Shown piece by piece: positions 1-7,599 of a stretch of 40,844 nt of DNA. The position numbers and the translations under genes were made by a program. How positions within the stretch are numbered: the first letter of the stretch is position 1; every line of letters starts with the position of its first letter. Location of the stretch: positions 1 through 40,844 of the forward strand of contig NZ_RHOF01000036.1 of the NCBI RefSeq assembly GCF_003946445.1. The letters run 5' to 3'. The notes under the pieces are model-generated. The model was not told where the DNA came from. It saw only the letters and a program-made list of their open reading frames with translations, and ran no database searches. Source of the stretch: Loigolactobacillus jiayinensis (GTDB lineage: Bacteria > Bacillota > Bacilli > Lactobacillales > Lactobacillaceae).

Positions 1-50
1 TATACCAATTTATAAGAATAGGTCGATACTGTTGCACTTGATTTGACAAT

Positions 51-941
51 TTGGGAAATAATAAAATCAAAGCAATCGTGATTGAAAAGCCAGTCGCAGA
101 TGCTTATATTGCGCAGAATAAAGATTTTGTCTTAACTAAGACCACTTTTGCTGAATCAACTAAGGAAACCGCCGTAGCCTTACCTAAGGACGCACCGGCG
201 TTAACTGCTGCCATTAACAAGTCAATTACTCAGATCAATAAGCAACATTTATTGAAGGGCTATCAAGCTAAGGCCAATAAATTAATGTTCCAGAAGAATA
301 GTTTCTTCAGCCAATATGGTAGTTATTTTGCTAAAGGAACCTTGTATACAGTTGAATTGGCCATTATTGGTGTTTTCTTCGGGGTTGTACTAGGGACCGT
401 ATTAGCGTTCATGAAGCGGTCGCGTCATTTTATTCTTAAGGCGATTGCAATGATCTACATTGAATTTATTCGTGGAACGCCTTTATTGATTCAAGTGTTC
501 ATTGCCTTCTTCGGCGCACAAATGCTTGGGCTAGGTTTATCGGCCTTACTGTCCAGTATGATCGCCGTTTCATTGAATTCAGCGGCGTATGTCGCCGAAA
601 TCATTCGCTCTGGGATCAATTCAGTTAAACCAGGGCAAATGGAAGCGGCGCGTTCATTGGGCTTAACTCAAGGCGCCAGCATGCGCTATGTCGTTTTACC
701 ACAGGCAATCAAAAATATTTTGCCTGCGCTGGGGAATGAATTTATCACGATCTTGAAAGATTCTTCCGTTGTTTCGGTCATCGGGGTTAGTGAATTAATG
801 TTTGAAACTGGTGTCGTCCAAGGTGCCAGCTTTAAACCGTTTTATCCATTGGTCATCGCGTCGTTGATCTACTTCGTTTTGACCTTCAGTATTTCGCGAG
901 TATTAGCTATTTTTGAAAAACGATTAGCTGCCTCAAATTAA
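51..941 (+). CDS. Amino-acid ABC transporter, C-terminal SBP part plus permease domain (5' fragment, possibly disrupted)
   Basis: The readable protein (296 aa from a TTG) begins inside what should be the periplasmic-binding domain: IEKPVADAYIAQNK is typical of the end of that domain in Gram-positive fused binding-protein/permease transporters of the GlnP type. A hydrophobic permease domain follows from about residue 85, with the EAA loop (EAARSLGLTQGASMRYVVLP, near residues 200-220) that contacts the ATPase. The likely role is import of polar amino acids. The start is not credible as a native start: there is no ribosome binding site. Just upstream, in another frame, bases 22-50 read VDTVALDLT, which would join the protein if one base were shifted, and that frame has two stops before it. 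I read this as a fragment or frameshifted gene whose 5' part is outside or destroyed. It is unrelated to the purine genes. Confidence 0.7.
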   Translation: MGNNKIKAIVIEKPVADAYIAQNKDFVLTKTTFAESTKETAVALPKDAPALTAAINKSITQINKQHLLKGYQAKANKLMFQKNSFFSQYGSYFAKGTLYTVELAIIGVFFGVVLGTVLAFMKRSRHFILKAIAMIYIEFIRGTPLLIQVFIAFFGAQMLGLGLSALLSSMIAVSLNSAAYVAEIIRSGINSVKPGQMEAARSLGLTQGASMRYVVLPQAIKNILPALGNEFITILKDSSVVSVIGVSELMFETGVVQGASFKPFYPLVIASLIYFVLTFSISRVLAIFEKRLAASN

Positions 942-947
942 AAAATA

Positions 948-997
948 ATGGTCACCGCTGATTTCCTCATTTGGAATAAGCTGGTGATCATTTTTTG
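948..997. terminator. Rho-independent terminator, probably bidirectional
   Basis: Stem ATGGTCACC (948-956) pairs with GGTGATCAT (983-991) with one G-U pair, a smaller inner TTCC/GGAA stem, and a T6 run after the right arm. On the minus strand the stem is followed by a T-rich stretch, so it can also stop the convergent M20 peptidase gene. Confidence 0.75.
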
Positions 998-1010
998 TTT
1001 AGCTACTAAA

Positions 1011-2171
1011 TTATGACAGCAGTAAGCGTTCAGCCAAGCGGTACATGACTTGATAACACCGCTGGATATCCTTAAGCTCAACGTATTCATCCGGTTTATG
1101 CGCCATTTCCAAGTCACCTGGGCCATAGGACATACAATTTAAATTGTGTAGTTTGCCAGCTATCACCGCGGTATCGGTATAACCAGTAAAGACACCAACT
1201 TCCGCTGGTTGTTGCGTGACCTCGGCAACTGTGGCTTTTAAATTTTGCAGTAAAAAGCTTTGTGGCTGCGCTTCAATTGGTGGCCGATCACCATCGATCA
1301 CTAAGTCAATTTTTAAGCCAGGATAGTTGTGCTTAACCGCAGTGATCACTTGCTCAAAAATAGTCAGCACGTGTTTTGTATTCAGTGGCGGGACCAACCG
1401 CATATCGATCCAGACTTCTGCTTGATCAGGGACCACATAAGGGCGGTAACCACCCTTGATCGTGCCGAAAGTGATCGTTGAACGGCCTAATGTGGGATGG
1501 GTTGGGAAGGTCACAAACTCAGCGCGCAGTTTGGTGATCAGTTCAGCAATTGCCGCGATGGCATCGATTCCTTTTTCTGGCGTGCTTGCATGTGCGGTGA
1601 CGCCATGGGTGCTGAGCTTGATCCAAGTACGGCCTTTATGGGCCATTCTGATTTGGCCATTAGTCGGTTCGCCATCTAAAATTAAATCTTCAGCGGTAAC
1701 CCATTTATCAGCGATGGCTTTTTCCACACCGCGCATGTAATCTTCTTCATCAACAGAAGCAATCAGCACCAAGTTATGTTGTAGTACTCGACCGGCAGCG
1801 ACTTGCTGCGCAATTGTTGCAAAAGCAGTCATGGCACAGGCCAGACCACTTTTCATATCACAGGCACCACGCCCATATAAACGTGTGCCTTGTACTTCAC
1901 CGGCAAGTGGGGTACTCTGCTGCCAAGCGGTGCCTAAAACGACAGTATCCATGTGGCAAATGTAGACTAATGCCGGCTGTGCCACTTTACCGGTTAGGAC
2001 TGCGCGTACGTTGTAACGGCCAGGTAAGACTTCAGATTTTGTGATTACGGCAGTCGGTGCATTAGCACGAAGCCACGCGCCGATAAAATCACCGATAGTG
2101 TCTTCATAAGCTCCCGGATCAGAACTATCGATTTTGACAAGTTGACTAGTTAGCTGTGTAACGGTATCCAT
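1011..2171 (-). CDS. M20 family metallopeptidase / amidohydrolase (ArgE/DapE-like)
   Basis: 386 aa protein of the zinc-dependent M20 family, cytosolic, hydrolysing an amide bond of a peptide, N-acyl or carbamoyl amino acid; the exact substrate cannot be read. Metal-ligand motifs are present in order: HMDTV (His73/Asp75), the bridging Asp in GRGACDMKSG, the catalytic/ligand acidic pair in DEED, DGEPTNG, and the C-terminal His in EMAHKPDEY. A longer reading frame exists up to 2228, but the ATG at 2171 is preceded by AGGAGG at ideal distance and starts with typical family sequence. It lies on the minus strand downstream of the regulator. A long inverted repeat sits between its promoter-side DNA and its ribosome binding site. 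Whether it belongs to purine/ureide breakdown, like the other M20 enzyme YgeY, is only a guess from position. Confidence 0.85.
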   Translation of the reverse strand: MDTVTQLTSQLVKIDSSDPGAYEDTIGDFIGAWLRANAPTAVITKSEVLPGRYNVRAVLTGKVAQPALVYICHMDTVVLGTAWQQSTPLAGEVQGTRLYGRGACDMKSGLACAMTAFATIAQQVAAGRVLQHNLVLIASVDEEDYMRGVEKAIADKWVTAEDLILDGEPTNGQIRMAHKGRTWIKLSTHGVTAHASTPEKGIDAIAAIAELITKLRAEFVTFPTHPTLGRSTITFGTIKGGYRPYVVPDQAEVWIDMRLVPPLNTKHVLTIFEQVITAVKHNYPGLKIDLVIDGDRPPIEAQPQSFLLQNLKATVAEVTQQPAEVGVFTGYTDTAVIAGKLHNLNCMSYGPGDLEMAHKPDEYVELKDIQRCYQVMYRLAERLLLS

Positions 2172-2199
2172 TTTGTTACTTCCTCCTAAATTAATATGT

Positions 2200-2253
2200 A
2201 AACACCCTTTAAATAATTGGCTGATCAAAAATCAGTCTATTTAAAGGGTGTTT
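2200..2253. repeat. 16-bp perfect inverted repeat with nested hairpin
   Basis: AAACACCCTTTAAATA (2200-2215) is the exact reverse complement of 2238-2253. The loop holds a second small stem CTGAT/ATCAG (2221-2225/2231-2235). On the minus strand it lies in the leader of the M20 peptidase gene, ending about 30 bases before its start codon. No U-run follows on either strand, so an operator or a leader mRNA structure is more likely than a terminator. Confidence 0.7.
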
Positions 2254-2298
2254 GTGTTTACGCATCAAAAAGGCTGGTGATCATTCGTGAATGGCACA

Positions 2299-2940
2299 CT
2301 ATTTTTTAGCATCAATATAACTATAAAGCGTGTACTTAGAGATATTAAAGTATTGTGACACCTTATCACCTGATTTAGTGACCAGAAAAGCACCTTTGCT
2401 ATTAAGAAATTGAATGCTCTTAACCTTGTCCTCTTTGGTCATTAATGATACTGGTTTGCCCACTAATTTAACGGATTCTTGAATCAAATCATCTAATAAT
2501 TCGTTTACATTTTGCGGGATAAAGTTAAGTTCATTAGGATCTGCCTTCGTTTTGACCGCAGTGAATGAATGGAGTACATTTTCTGCCATAATTAAGTTAG
2601 AAACATCATAGTTGATTGCAAAGATAGCTTCCAACTTACCTTGTTCATCCTTTAAGTACAGCGTGCTAGATTTAAGGACACGCCCGTCATGGGTATGCGT
2701 AATGTAGTTGATATGATCTTTCAATTCAGCAGGATCTTTTTTGAGTGTTTCTAAAACAATTTGTGAAGGGCCATCACCTAGCTGCCGTGAAGATACTTGG
2801 CCGTTCTCAATTGAAACAATGGTATGGTTCATATCGTTTCGATCGATACGATGGATCACAATTTCACAATTTTCACCAAACTGTCCAGCAAGCGCCTTAC
2901 CGATTTGACTAAGAAATTTAAGCTTTTCGTCCGTTAACAT
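2299..2940 (-). CDS. YheO/DauR-type PAS-HTH transcriptional regulator
   Basis: 213 aa. The N-terminal two-thirds (about residues 5-130) match the YheO-like PAS domain, with EIVIHRID, the THDGRVLKSST strand and the AIFAINYDVS strand. The C-terminal about 65 residues (LLDDLIQESV onward, ending KVSQYFNISKYTLYSYID) form the HTH_22 DNA-binding domain of this family. Known members (for example DauR for D-amino acid catabolism) are ligand-responsive regulators of a neighbouring catabolic operon. The start at 2940 is chosen over the longer frame because it has AAGAAGG upstream and the normal family N-terminus. It is divergent from ssnA with a shared 289-bp control region containing a palindrome over its own -35 area. 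The most economical inference is that it senses a purine or breakdown product and controls the island and itself. Confidence 0.88.
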   Translation of the reverse strand: MLTDEKLKFLSQIGKALAGQFGENCEIVIHRIDRNDMNHTIVSIENGQVSSRQLGDGPSQIVLETLKKDPAELKDHINYITHTHDGRVLKSSTLYLKDEQGKLEAIFAINYDVSNLIMAENVLHSFTAVKTKADPNELNFIPQNVNELLDDLIQESVKLVGKPVSLMTKEDKVKSIQFLNSKGAFLVTKSGDKVSQYFNISKYTLYSYIDAKK

Positions 2941-3030
2941 TGTGAATACCTTCTTTATTATGAGTGTAGGAGAATTTATAAAAATTGGATAAAAAAGCTG
3001 ACCAAAAAGATTTTGTTGTTTACAAATTCT

Positions 3031-3059
3031 ATTATAGCAATAATTTGAGCATCTCAAAA
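3031..3059 (-). promoter_or_regulatory. Candidate promoter of the PAS-HTH regulator gene
   Basis: On the minus strand: perfect TATAAT (3031-3036) preceded by an extended TGC, and a weak -35 TTTTGA (3054-3059) at 17 bp. It reads away from ssnA toward the regulator, leaving a leader of about 85 bases. Confidence 0.6.
3044..3058. promoter_or_regulatory. Palindromic candidate operator between divergent promoters
   Basis: TTTGAG-CAT-CTCAAA is a perfect 6+6 inverted repeat with a 3-base centre. It overlaps the -35 and spacer of the regulator's own promoter and lies about 35 bp upstream of the ssnA -35 position, the expected layout for an autoregulated activator/repressor. Confidence 0.45.
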
Positions 3060-3073
3060 GGTTTAGCAATAAA

Positions 3074-3104
3074 ATATTTTTTAGATGCACTATATTTTTT
3101 TTAG
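3074..3104. promoter_or_regulatory. Tandem A-tract boxes (CTAAAAAATAT type)
   Basis: Two copies of the same box on one strand: ATATTTTTTAG at 3074-3084 and ATATTTTTTTTAG at 3092-3104 (two extra T), about two helical turns apart and immediately upstream of the ssnA -10. The exact 11-mer also occurs at 17207-17217 and, inverted, at 25116-25126. It may be a regulator site or an A-tract/UP-like element. Confidence 0.4.
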
Positions 3105-3119
3105 GTGACGTGTTATACT
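3091..3119 (+). promoter_or_regulatory. Extended -10 promoter of the ssnA-ygfK operon
   Basis: TGT precedes the -10 TATACT (3114-3119). The -35 position (TATATT, 3091-3096) is poor, so the promoter probably relies on the extended -10 and an activator. The -10 context GTGTTATACT resembles those before the genes at 17304, 31877 and 37777. Confidence 0.6.
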
Positions 3120-3195
3120 CAGAGTGTGGTAAAAATAAGACATATTTTCTAAGTAAGGGTTAATCAGTTTTGGGCGTCGTTCAAGCTAAACTAAT

Positions 3196-3209
3196 TGTAA
3201 CCGCTTACC
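3196..3209 (+). promoter_or_regulatory. cre-like catabolite control site
   Basis: TGTAACCGCTTACC matches the cre consensus TGWAANCGNTNWCA at all fixed positions except the last. It lies in the ssnA leader, about 75 bp after the -10 and just before the ribosome binding site, where CcpA would act as a roadblock. Confidence 0.55.
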
Positions 3210-3229
3210 CAAATTTAGGAGGATCGCGC

Positions 3230-4564
3230 ATGTTATTGATTGGCAATGGGAACCTAATTACGCGGCAGCAGGAGAACGATTTTATCAAAGACGGGTGTGT
3301 GGCCATTGATGGCCAACTCATTAAAGAGGTTGGGACGACAGCAAGCTTAAAAGCTAAGTACCCAGAGGCAGAATTCATCGATGCTAAAGGCGGTTTGATC
3401 ATGCCTGGGCTAGTCAATATGCACAATCATATTTATAGCACTTTTGCTCGGGGCCTCAGCATTAATGGTTATCATCCAAAAGATTTTATGGATATTTTGG
3501 AAGGACAATGGTTCCGCTTAGATCGTGAACTGGATAACAAAGCCACATATGCTAGTGGTAAGGTAGCCTACTTAGATAGCATTAAAAATGGGGTAACGAC
3601 CATGTTTGATCATCATGCTAGTTATGGTGAGATCGATGGCAGTTTAGGTGAACTGTCTCGTGCCGCTGATGAACTTGGTATGCGTACATGCTTATGCTAC
3701 GAAGTTTCTGATCGCAACGGGGAAGCCCAAATGAAGGCAGCTGTTGCAGAGAATGTTTCTTTTATCAACGCCGTTAAGAAGCGTGATAACGATATGCAAC
3801 AAGCAATGATGGGCTTACACGCCGCATTTACGCTATCAGATCCAACTTTGGAATATGTGAAAGCACAGACACCAGCCGGTACTGGCTTCCATATTCATAT
3901 CGCAGAAGGCTTAGCTGACGTGCAGGATTCATTAGCTAAATATAATACGCCAATCGTTAATCGTTTGCTTAATATGGGTATTTTAGGTAAAAAAACGATG
4001 GCCGGACATTGTATTCATATCGGACCACATGAAATGGAGATTTTACGTGATACTGATACGATGGTGGTCACTAACCCTGAATCAAATATGGGTAATGCCG
4101 TTGGTACGCCAGCAGCTCTGAAGATGTTCAATGATTATGGCATTTTGATTGGTATGGGAACCGACGGCTACACTAATGATTTGTTGGAATCATATAAGTT
4201 TGGCAATTTGATTCACAAACATCATTTAGCAGATCCAAATGCCGGCTGGACGGAAATTCCGGCAATGATTTTTGGTAATAATCCCAAGATGGCGAATCGC
4301 TTATTCGATACAAAACTGGGTGTGCTTGAATCGGGTGCGGCAGCTGACGTCATTGTCGTTGATTACCAAGCACCAACGCCAATTACTGCAGCTAATTACA
4401 ATAGTCATATTTTGTTCGGCGTTAACGGTCGAATGGTCAATGATACTATCATTAATGGTCAAGTACGGATGCGCAATCGTGAAGTTGTTGGGGTTGATGA
4501 AGCTAAAATTTGGGCTGATGCGCAAGCGCAAGCTCAACTTCTGTGGCAACGGATCAACGGATAG
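3230..4564 (+). CDS. ssnA: SsnA, amidohydrolase of the selenium/purine catabolic cluster
   Basis: 444 aa cytosolic amidohydrolase of the SsnA subfamily (metal-dependent TIM-barrel deaminase/hydrolase). Metal ligands are visible as the HNH pair near residues 65-67 (MPGLVNMHNH), HIHIAEG, GHCIHIG and GTDGYTND. SsnA is consistently encoded with ygfK and Se-dependent molybdenum hydroxylases and is required, in published work on gut anaerobes, for anaerobic urate breakdown; its exact substrate there is a ring or ring-opened imidazole/purine intermediate and cannot be fixed from sequence. The ATG at 3230 follows AGGAGG with 8-base spacing; a longer upstream frame is not needed. It is the first gene of a nine-gene operon and is separated from ygfK by only 12 bases. 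The leader contains a cre-like site. Confidence 0.93.
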   Translation: MLLIGNGNLITRQQENDFIKDGCVAIDGQLIKEVGTTASLKAKYPEAEFIDAKGGLIMPGLVNMHNHIYSTFARGLSINGYHPKDFMDILEGQWFRLDRELDNKATYASGKVAYLDSIKNGVTTMFDHHASYGEIDGSLGELSRAADELGMRTCLCYEVSDRNGEAQMKAAVAENVSFINAVKKRDNDMQQAMMGLHAAFTLSDPTLEYVKAQTPAGTGFHIHIAEGLADVQDSLAKYNTPIVNRLLNMGILGKKTMAGHCIHIGPHEMEILRDTDTMVVTNPESNMGNAVGTPAALKMFNDYGILIGMGTDGYTNDLLESYKFGNLIHKHHLADPNAGWTEIPAMIFGNNPKMANRLFDTKLGVLESGAAADVIVVDYQAPTPITAANYNSHILFGVNGRMVNDTIINGQVRMRNREVVGVDEAKIWADAQAQAQLLWQRING

Positions 4565-4576
4565 GAGGTCTTTATA

Positions 4577-7500
4577 ATGAGTGATATTATGCGTCCCATT
4601 TCAATCGAAGCTTTATTGAATTGGATTTTAGAAGAATTTAAACGCAGCGGCACAATTTTCGGTGTGCGCCGCTTATATAAAGCTGATCCGAATAAAACAT
4701 TATCCTTATTCGGTGAGCAAATGGAAACACCAGTTGGGCCCGCTGCTGGACCACATACCCAATTAGCACAAAATATTATTGCTTCCTATCTGACTGGTTC
4801 ACGGTTCTTCGAATTAAAAACAGTACAAACTATCGATGGCGAAGATTTGCCAGTAGCTAAGCCATGTATTAGTGCACGCGATGAAGGCTATAACGTTGAA
4901 TGGTCAACGGAATTACGAGTACCAGATGCATACCAAGAATACGTTAAAGCTTGGTTCGTACTGAAACTATTAAGTCGTGAATTTGATCTTGGTAGTCCGG
5001 ATGGCTTTATTTTTAATATGAGTGTTGGTTACGATCTGAAAGGTATTAAAACACCAAAGATCCAAGCTTATATTGACCAGATGCAAGATGCTTCACAAAC
5101 GCCAATTTGGGCAGAATGTTTAGCCACTGCTAAGGAAATGTTGCCACGGTTCAAGCGGATCGATAGTGATTATCTAGCCAATATTGATCCCCATGTGTCA
5201 CGTTCAATTACTTTATCGACCTTACATGGCTGTCCACCAGCCGAAATTGAACGGATTGCCAATCATTTATTAACTGAAAAGCATTTAAATACGTTTATCA
5301 AATGTAATCCAACCTTATTAGGTTTTGATTACGCACGGCAAACAATGAATGAATTAGGTTTTGACTATATGGAATTTGACGATCATCACTTTGTTGATGA
5401 TCTGCAATTTGAAGATGCGGTACCAATGATTACACGGTTACGCGCAGAGGCAGCAACACAACGACTAAGCTTTGGCGTGAAGATCACTAACACCTTCCCC
5501 GTTGATATTGCGCAAAATGAATTACCTGGCGAAGAAATGTATATGTCTGGGCGGTCACTTTTTCCACTCAGTGTGGCAGTGGCTAAGAAATTATCTGATG
5601 CCTTTCACGGTGAATTACAAATTTCATATTCTGGTGGCGCAGATATTTTCAATATTAAGGATTTGTTTGAAGCTGGGATCTGGCCAATCACCGTTGCCAC
5701 AACGTTACTAAAACCAGGTAGCTATCAGCGCATTAGTCAAATTGCTAATGTATTGACTAGCCTATCATATCCAACACGTGTCCAACTTGATTTGCCTAAG
5801 CTTGATCAGCTAGTCACAAAAGCAAAGCATCAAGCTTTATATCAAAAATCAATTAAGTTGCCAATTTCACCAAAAATTGAAGAAAAATTACCATTGTTGG
5901 ATTGTTACACTGCACCTTGTCGTGGTACTGGTGGTTGTCCAATTGATCAGGATGTACCGGCGTATCTGCGGTATGTCAGTGAAGGCAAGTACTTGGATGC
6001 GTTAAAGGTTATTGTTGACCGTAATCCGTTACCTTTTATTACTGGTACGATTTGTGCTCATCCTTGTCAGACCAAGTGTACGCGCCAGTTCTACGAAGGT
6101 TCAATTGATATTCGTGGCGTCAAATTAGATGCTGCAGAACATGCTTATGATGAATTAATGGCAACGATGAAGAAACCAGAAAAGAAGCAAGATGCGGTTA
6201 AAACTGCCGTTGTTGGTGGTGGCCCAGCTGGCTTATCCGCTGGCTACCTATTAGCACGTGAGGGTATGCCGGTTACCATCTTTGAAAAAGATGAACAAAT
6301 GGGTGGTGTGTGTAGCCAGATCGTTCCTGAATTCCGAATCTCTATGGCCAGTGTTCAAAAAGATATTGATTTAACTAAATTTATGGGCGCTGAATTTAAA
6401 AACGGTCAAGCTGCGCCAAGCTTAGACGAACTCCATGCACAAGGCTTTACTAATGTAATCTATGCAATGGGTGCTTGGCATCATCGTAACTTGAAGTTAG
6501 CCAAGGGCAACGCAATCAACTCATTAGAATTCTTAAAAGCGACACGTCAAGATAAGATGGAACATAACCCATATGGCGAGCATATTGTCGTTGTTGGTGG
6601 TGGTAACACAGCTATGGATTGTGTTCGTGTTGCTAGTCGGTTACCAGGTGTTAAGAAAGCATCATTAGTTTATCGGCGGAATAAGCGCAATATGCCAGCA
6701 GATGAAGAAGAACTTTACTTGGCTTTAGATGATGGTGTTGAATTCTTAGAACTATTATCACCAACTTCATTGGAAGATAATCAATTAACCTGTGAAGTAA
6801 TGGAATTAGGTGAGCGCGATGCTTCTGGTCGGCGCAAACCAATGCCAACTGGTCGTTTCACGACGGTTCCAGCTGACACCGTTGTTTCTGCAGTTGGTGA
6901 AACAATCGATACACATTATTATCAACAAGTCGGTATCGAAACTGATGCCCGTGGGTTAGTTCTAAGTGAGCCAACAACTTTAGAAACTAATTTAAAAAAC
7001 GTTTATGTTATCGGTGATGGTAATCGTGGCCCCGCAACAATTGTTGAAGCAATTGCTGATGCGACTAAGGCTGCTAAGGATATCTGTGAGATCCACAATG
7101 AACGTTCCGAACAGACTAATTTGAACGTTGACCGTGCTGTTCCACGGAGCAAACGTGGCATTATGGTAACGCCTGAGAATGGTATTAGTCAATCCGCTCG
7201 TTGCCTTGAATGCTCAACTATTTGTGAATCATGTGTCGATGTTTGTCCTAACCGCGCTAATATCGTAGTTAATGTCAATGGTGATCCACAAATCATGCAT
7301 ATTGATCGGATGTGTAATGAATGTGGTAATTGTGAGACTTTCTGCCCATATTCAAGCGCACCATATAAGGATAAATTTACCTTATTCAATAGTGAACCTG
7401 ATTTTTACAATAGTACTAACCAAGGCTTTTACGTTGTTGATGCAGCCGCTAAAGAATGTTTAATTCGTGTTGGTGACATTGTTGAAACAATTAACTTGAA

Positions 7501-7585
7501 TGAGACTAATATGGATATTGCAAATGGTTTATTAGATATGATGGAAACAGTTATTGATGACTATAGCTACTGCTTAGCCGACTAG
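4577..7585 (+). CDS. ygfK: YgfK, multidomain iron-sulfur flavoprotein of urate catabolism
   Basis: 1002 aa, close to the E. coli YgfK length. The N-terminal about 420 residues form a dihydroorotate-dehydrogenase-like flavin barrel (TPVGPAAGPHTQ, STLHGCPPAEIE). Next comes a GltD-like module: a Cys-rich segment from about residue 442 (CYTAPCRGTGGCP, CAHPCQTKCTR), an FAD dinucleotide fold (VVGGGPAGLSAG, about 543) and an NAD(P) fold (VVGGGNTAMDCVR, about 672). Two ferredoxin-type clusters close the protein (CLECSTICESCVDVCP near 875; CNECGNCETFCP near 913). The 'selenate reductase' name in databases is historical. The architecture is that of a reductase passing electrons from NAD(P)H or a low-potential carrier through Fe-S centres to a flavin that reduces a pyrimidine/purine-like ring. 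Good AGGAGG site; second gene of the operon. Confidence 0.93.
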   Translation: MSDIMRPISIEALLNWILEEFKRSGTIFGVRRLYKADPNKTLSLFGEQMETPVGPAAGPHTQLAQNIIASYLTGSRFFELKTVQTIDGEDLPVAKPCISARDEGYNVEWSTELRVPDAYQEYVKAWFVLKLLSREFDLGSPDGFIFNMSVGYDLKGIKTPKIQAYIDQMQDASQTPIWAECLATAKEMLPRFKRIDSDYLANIDPHVSRSITLSTLHGCPPAEIERIANHLLTEKHLNTFIKCNPTLLGFDYARQTMNELGFDYMEFDDHHFVDDLQFEDAVPMITRLRAEAATQRLSFGVKITNTFPVDIAQNELPGEEMYMSGRSLFPLSVAVAKKLSDAFHGELQISYSGGADIFNIKDLFEAGIWPITVATTLLKPGSYQRISQIANVLTSLSYPTRVQLDLPKLDQLVTKAKHQALYQKSIKLPISPKIEEKLPLLDCYTAPCRGTGGCPIDQDVPAYLRYVSEGKYLDALKVIVDRNPLPFITGTICAHPCQTKCTRQFYEGSIDIRGVKLDAAEHAYDELMATMKKPEKKQDAVKTAVVGGGPAGLSAGYLLAREGMPVTIFEKDEQMGGVCSQIVPEFRISMASVQKDIDLTKFMGAEFKNGQAAPSLDELHAQGFTNVIYAMGAWHHRNLKLAKGNAINSLEFLKATRQDKMEHNPYGEHIVVVGGGNTAMDCVRVASRLPGVKKASLVYRRNKRNMPADEEELYLALDDGVEFLELLSPTSLEDNQLTCEVMELGERDASGRRKPMPTGRFTTVPADTVVSAVGETIDTHYYQQVGIETDARGLVLSEPTTLETNLKNVYVIGDGNRGPATIVEAIADATKAAKDICEIHNERSEQTNLNVDRAVPRSKRGIMVTPENGISQSARCLECSTICESCVDVCPNRANIVVNVNGDPQIMHIDRMCNECGNCETFCPYSSAPYKDKFTLFNSEPDFYNSTNQGFYVVDAAAKECLIRVGDIVETINLNETNMDIANGLLDMMETVIDDYSYCLAD

Positions 7586-7599
7586 ATGGAGGGGTTAAG

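Noticed and set aside
1456-1740. Plus-strand open frame opposite the M20 peptidase
   Set aside because: Shadow of the minus-strand gene: no ribosome binding site and no recognisable protein. The same applies to other open frames antisense to genes, e.g. 15285-15479, 29970-30323 and 38730-39137.
4577-7585. Annotation of YgfK as a selenate reductase
   Set aside because: The name is historical, from its co-occurrence with selenium genes. Domain layout and context point to purine/urate catabolism, not respiration of selenate.
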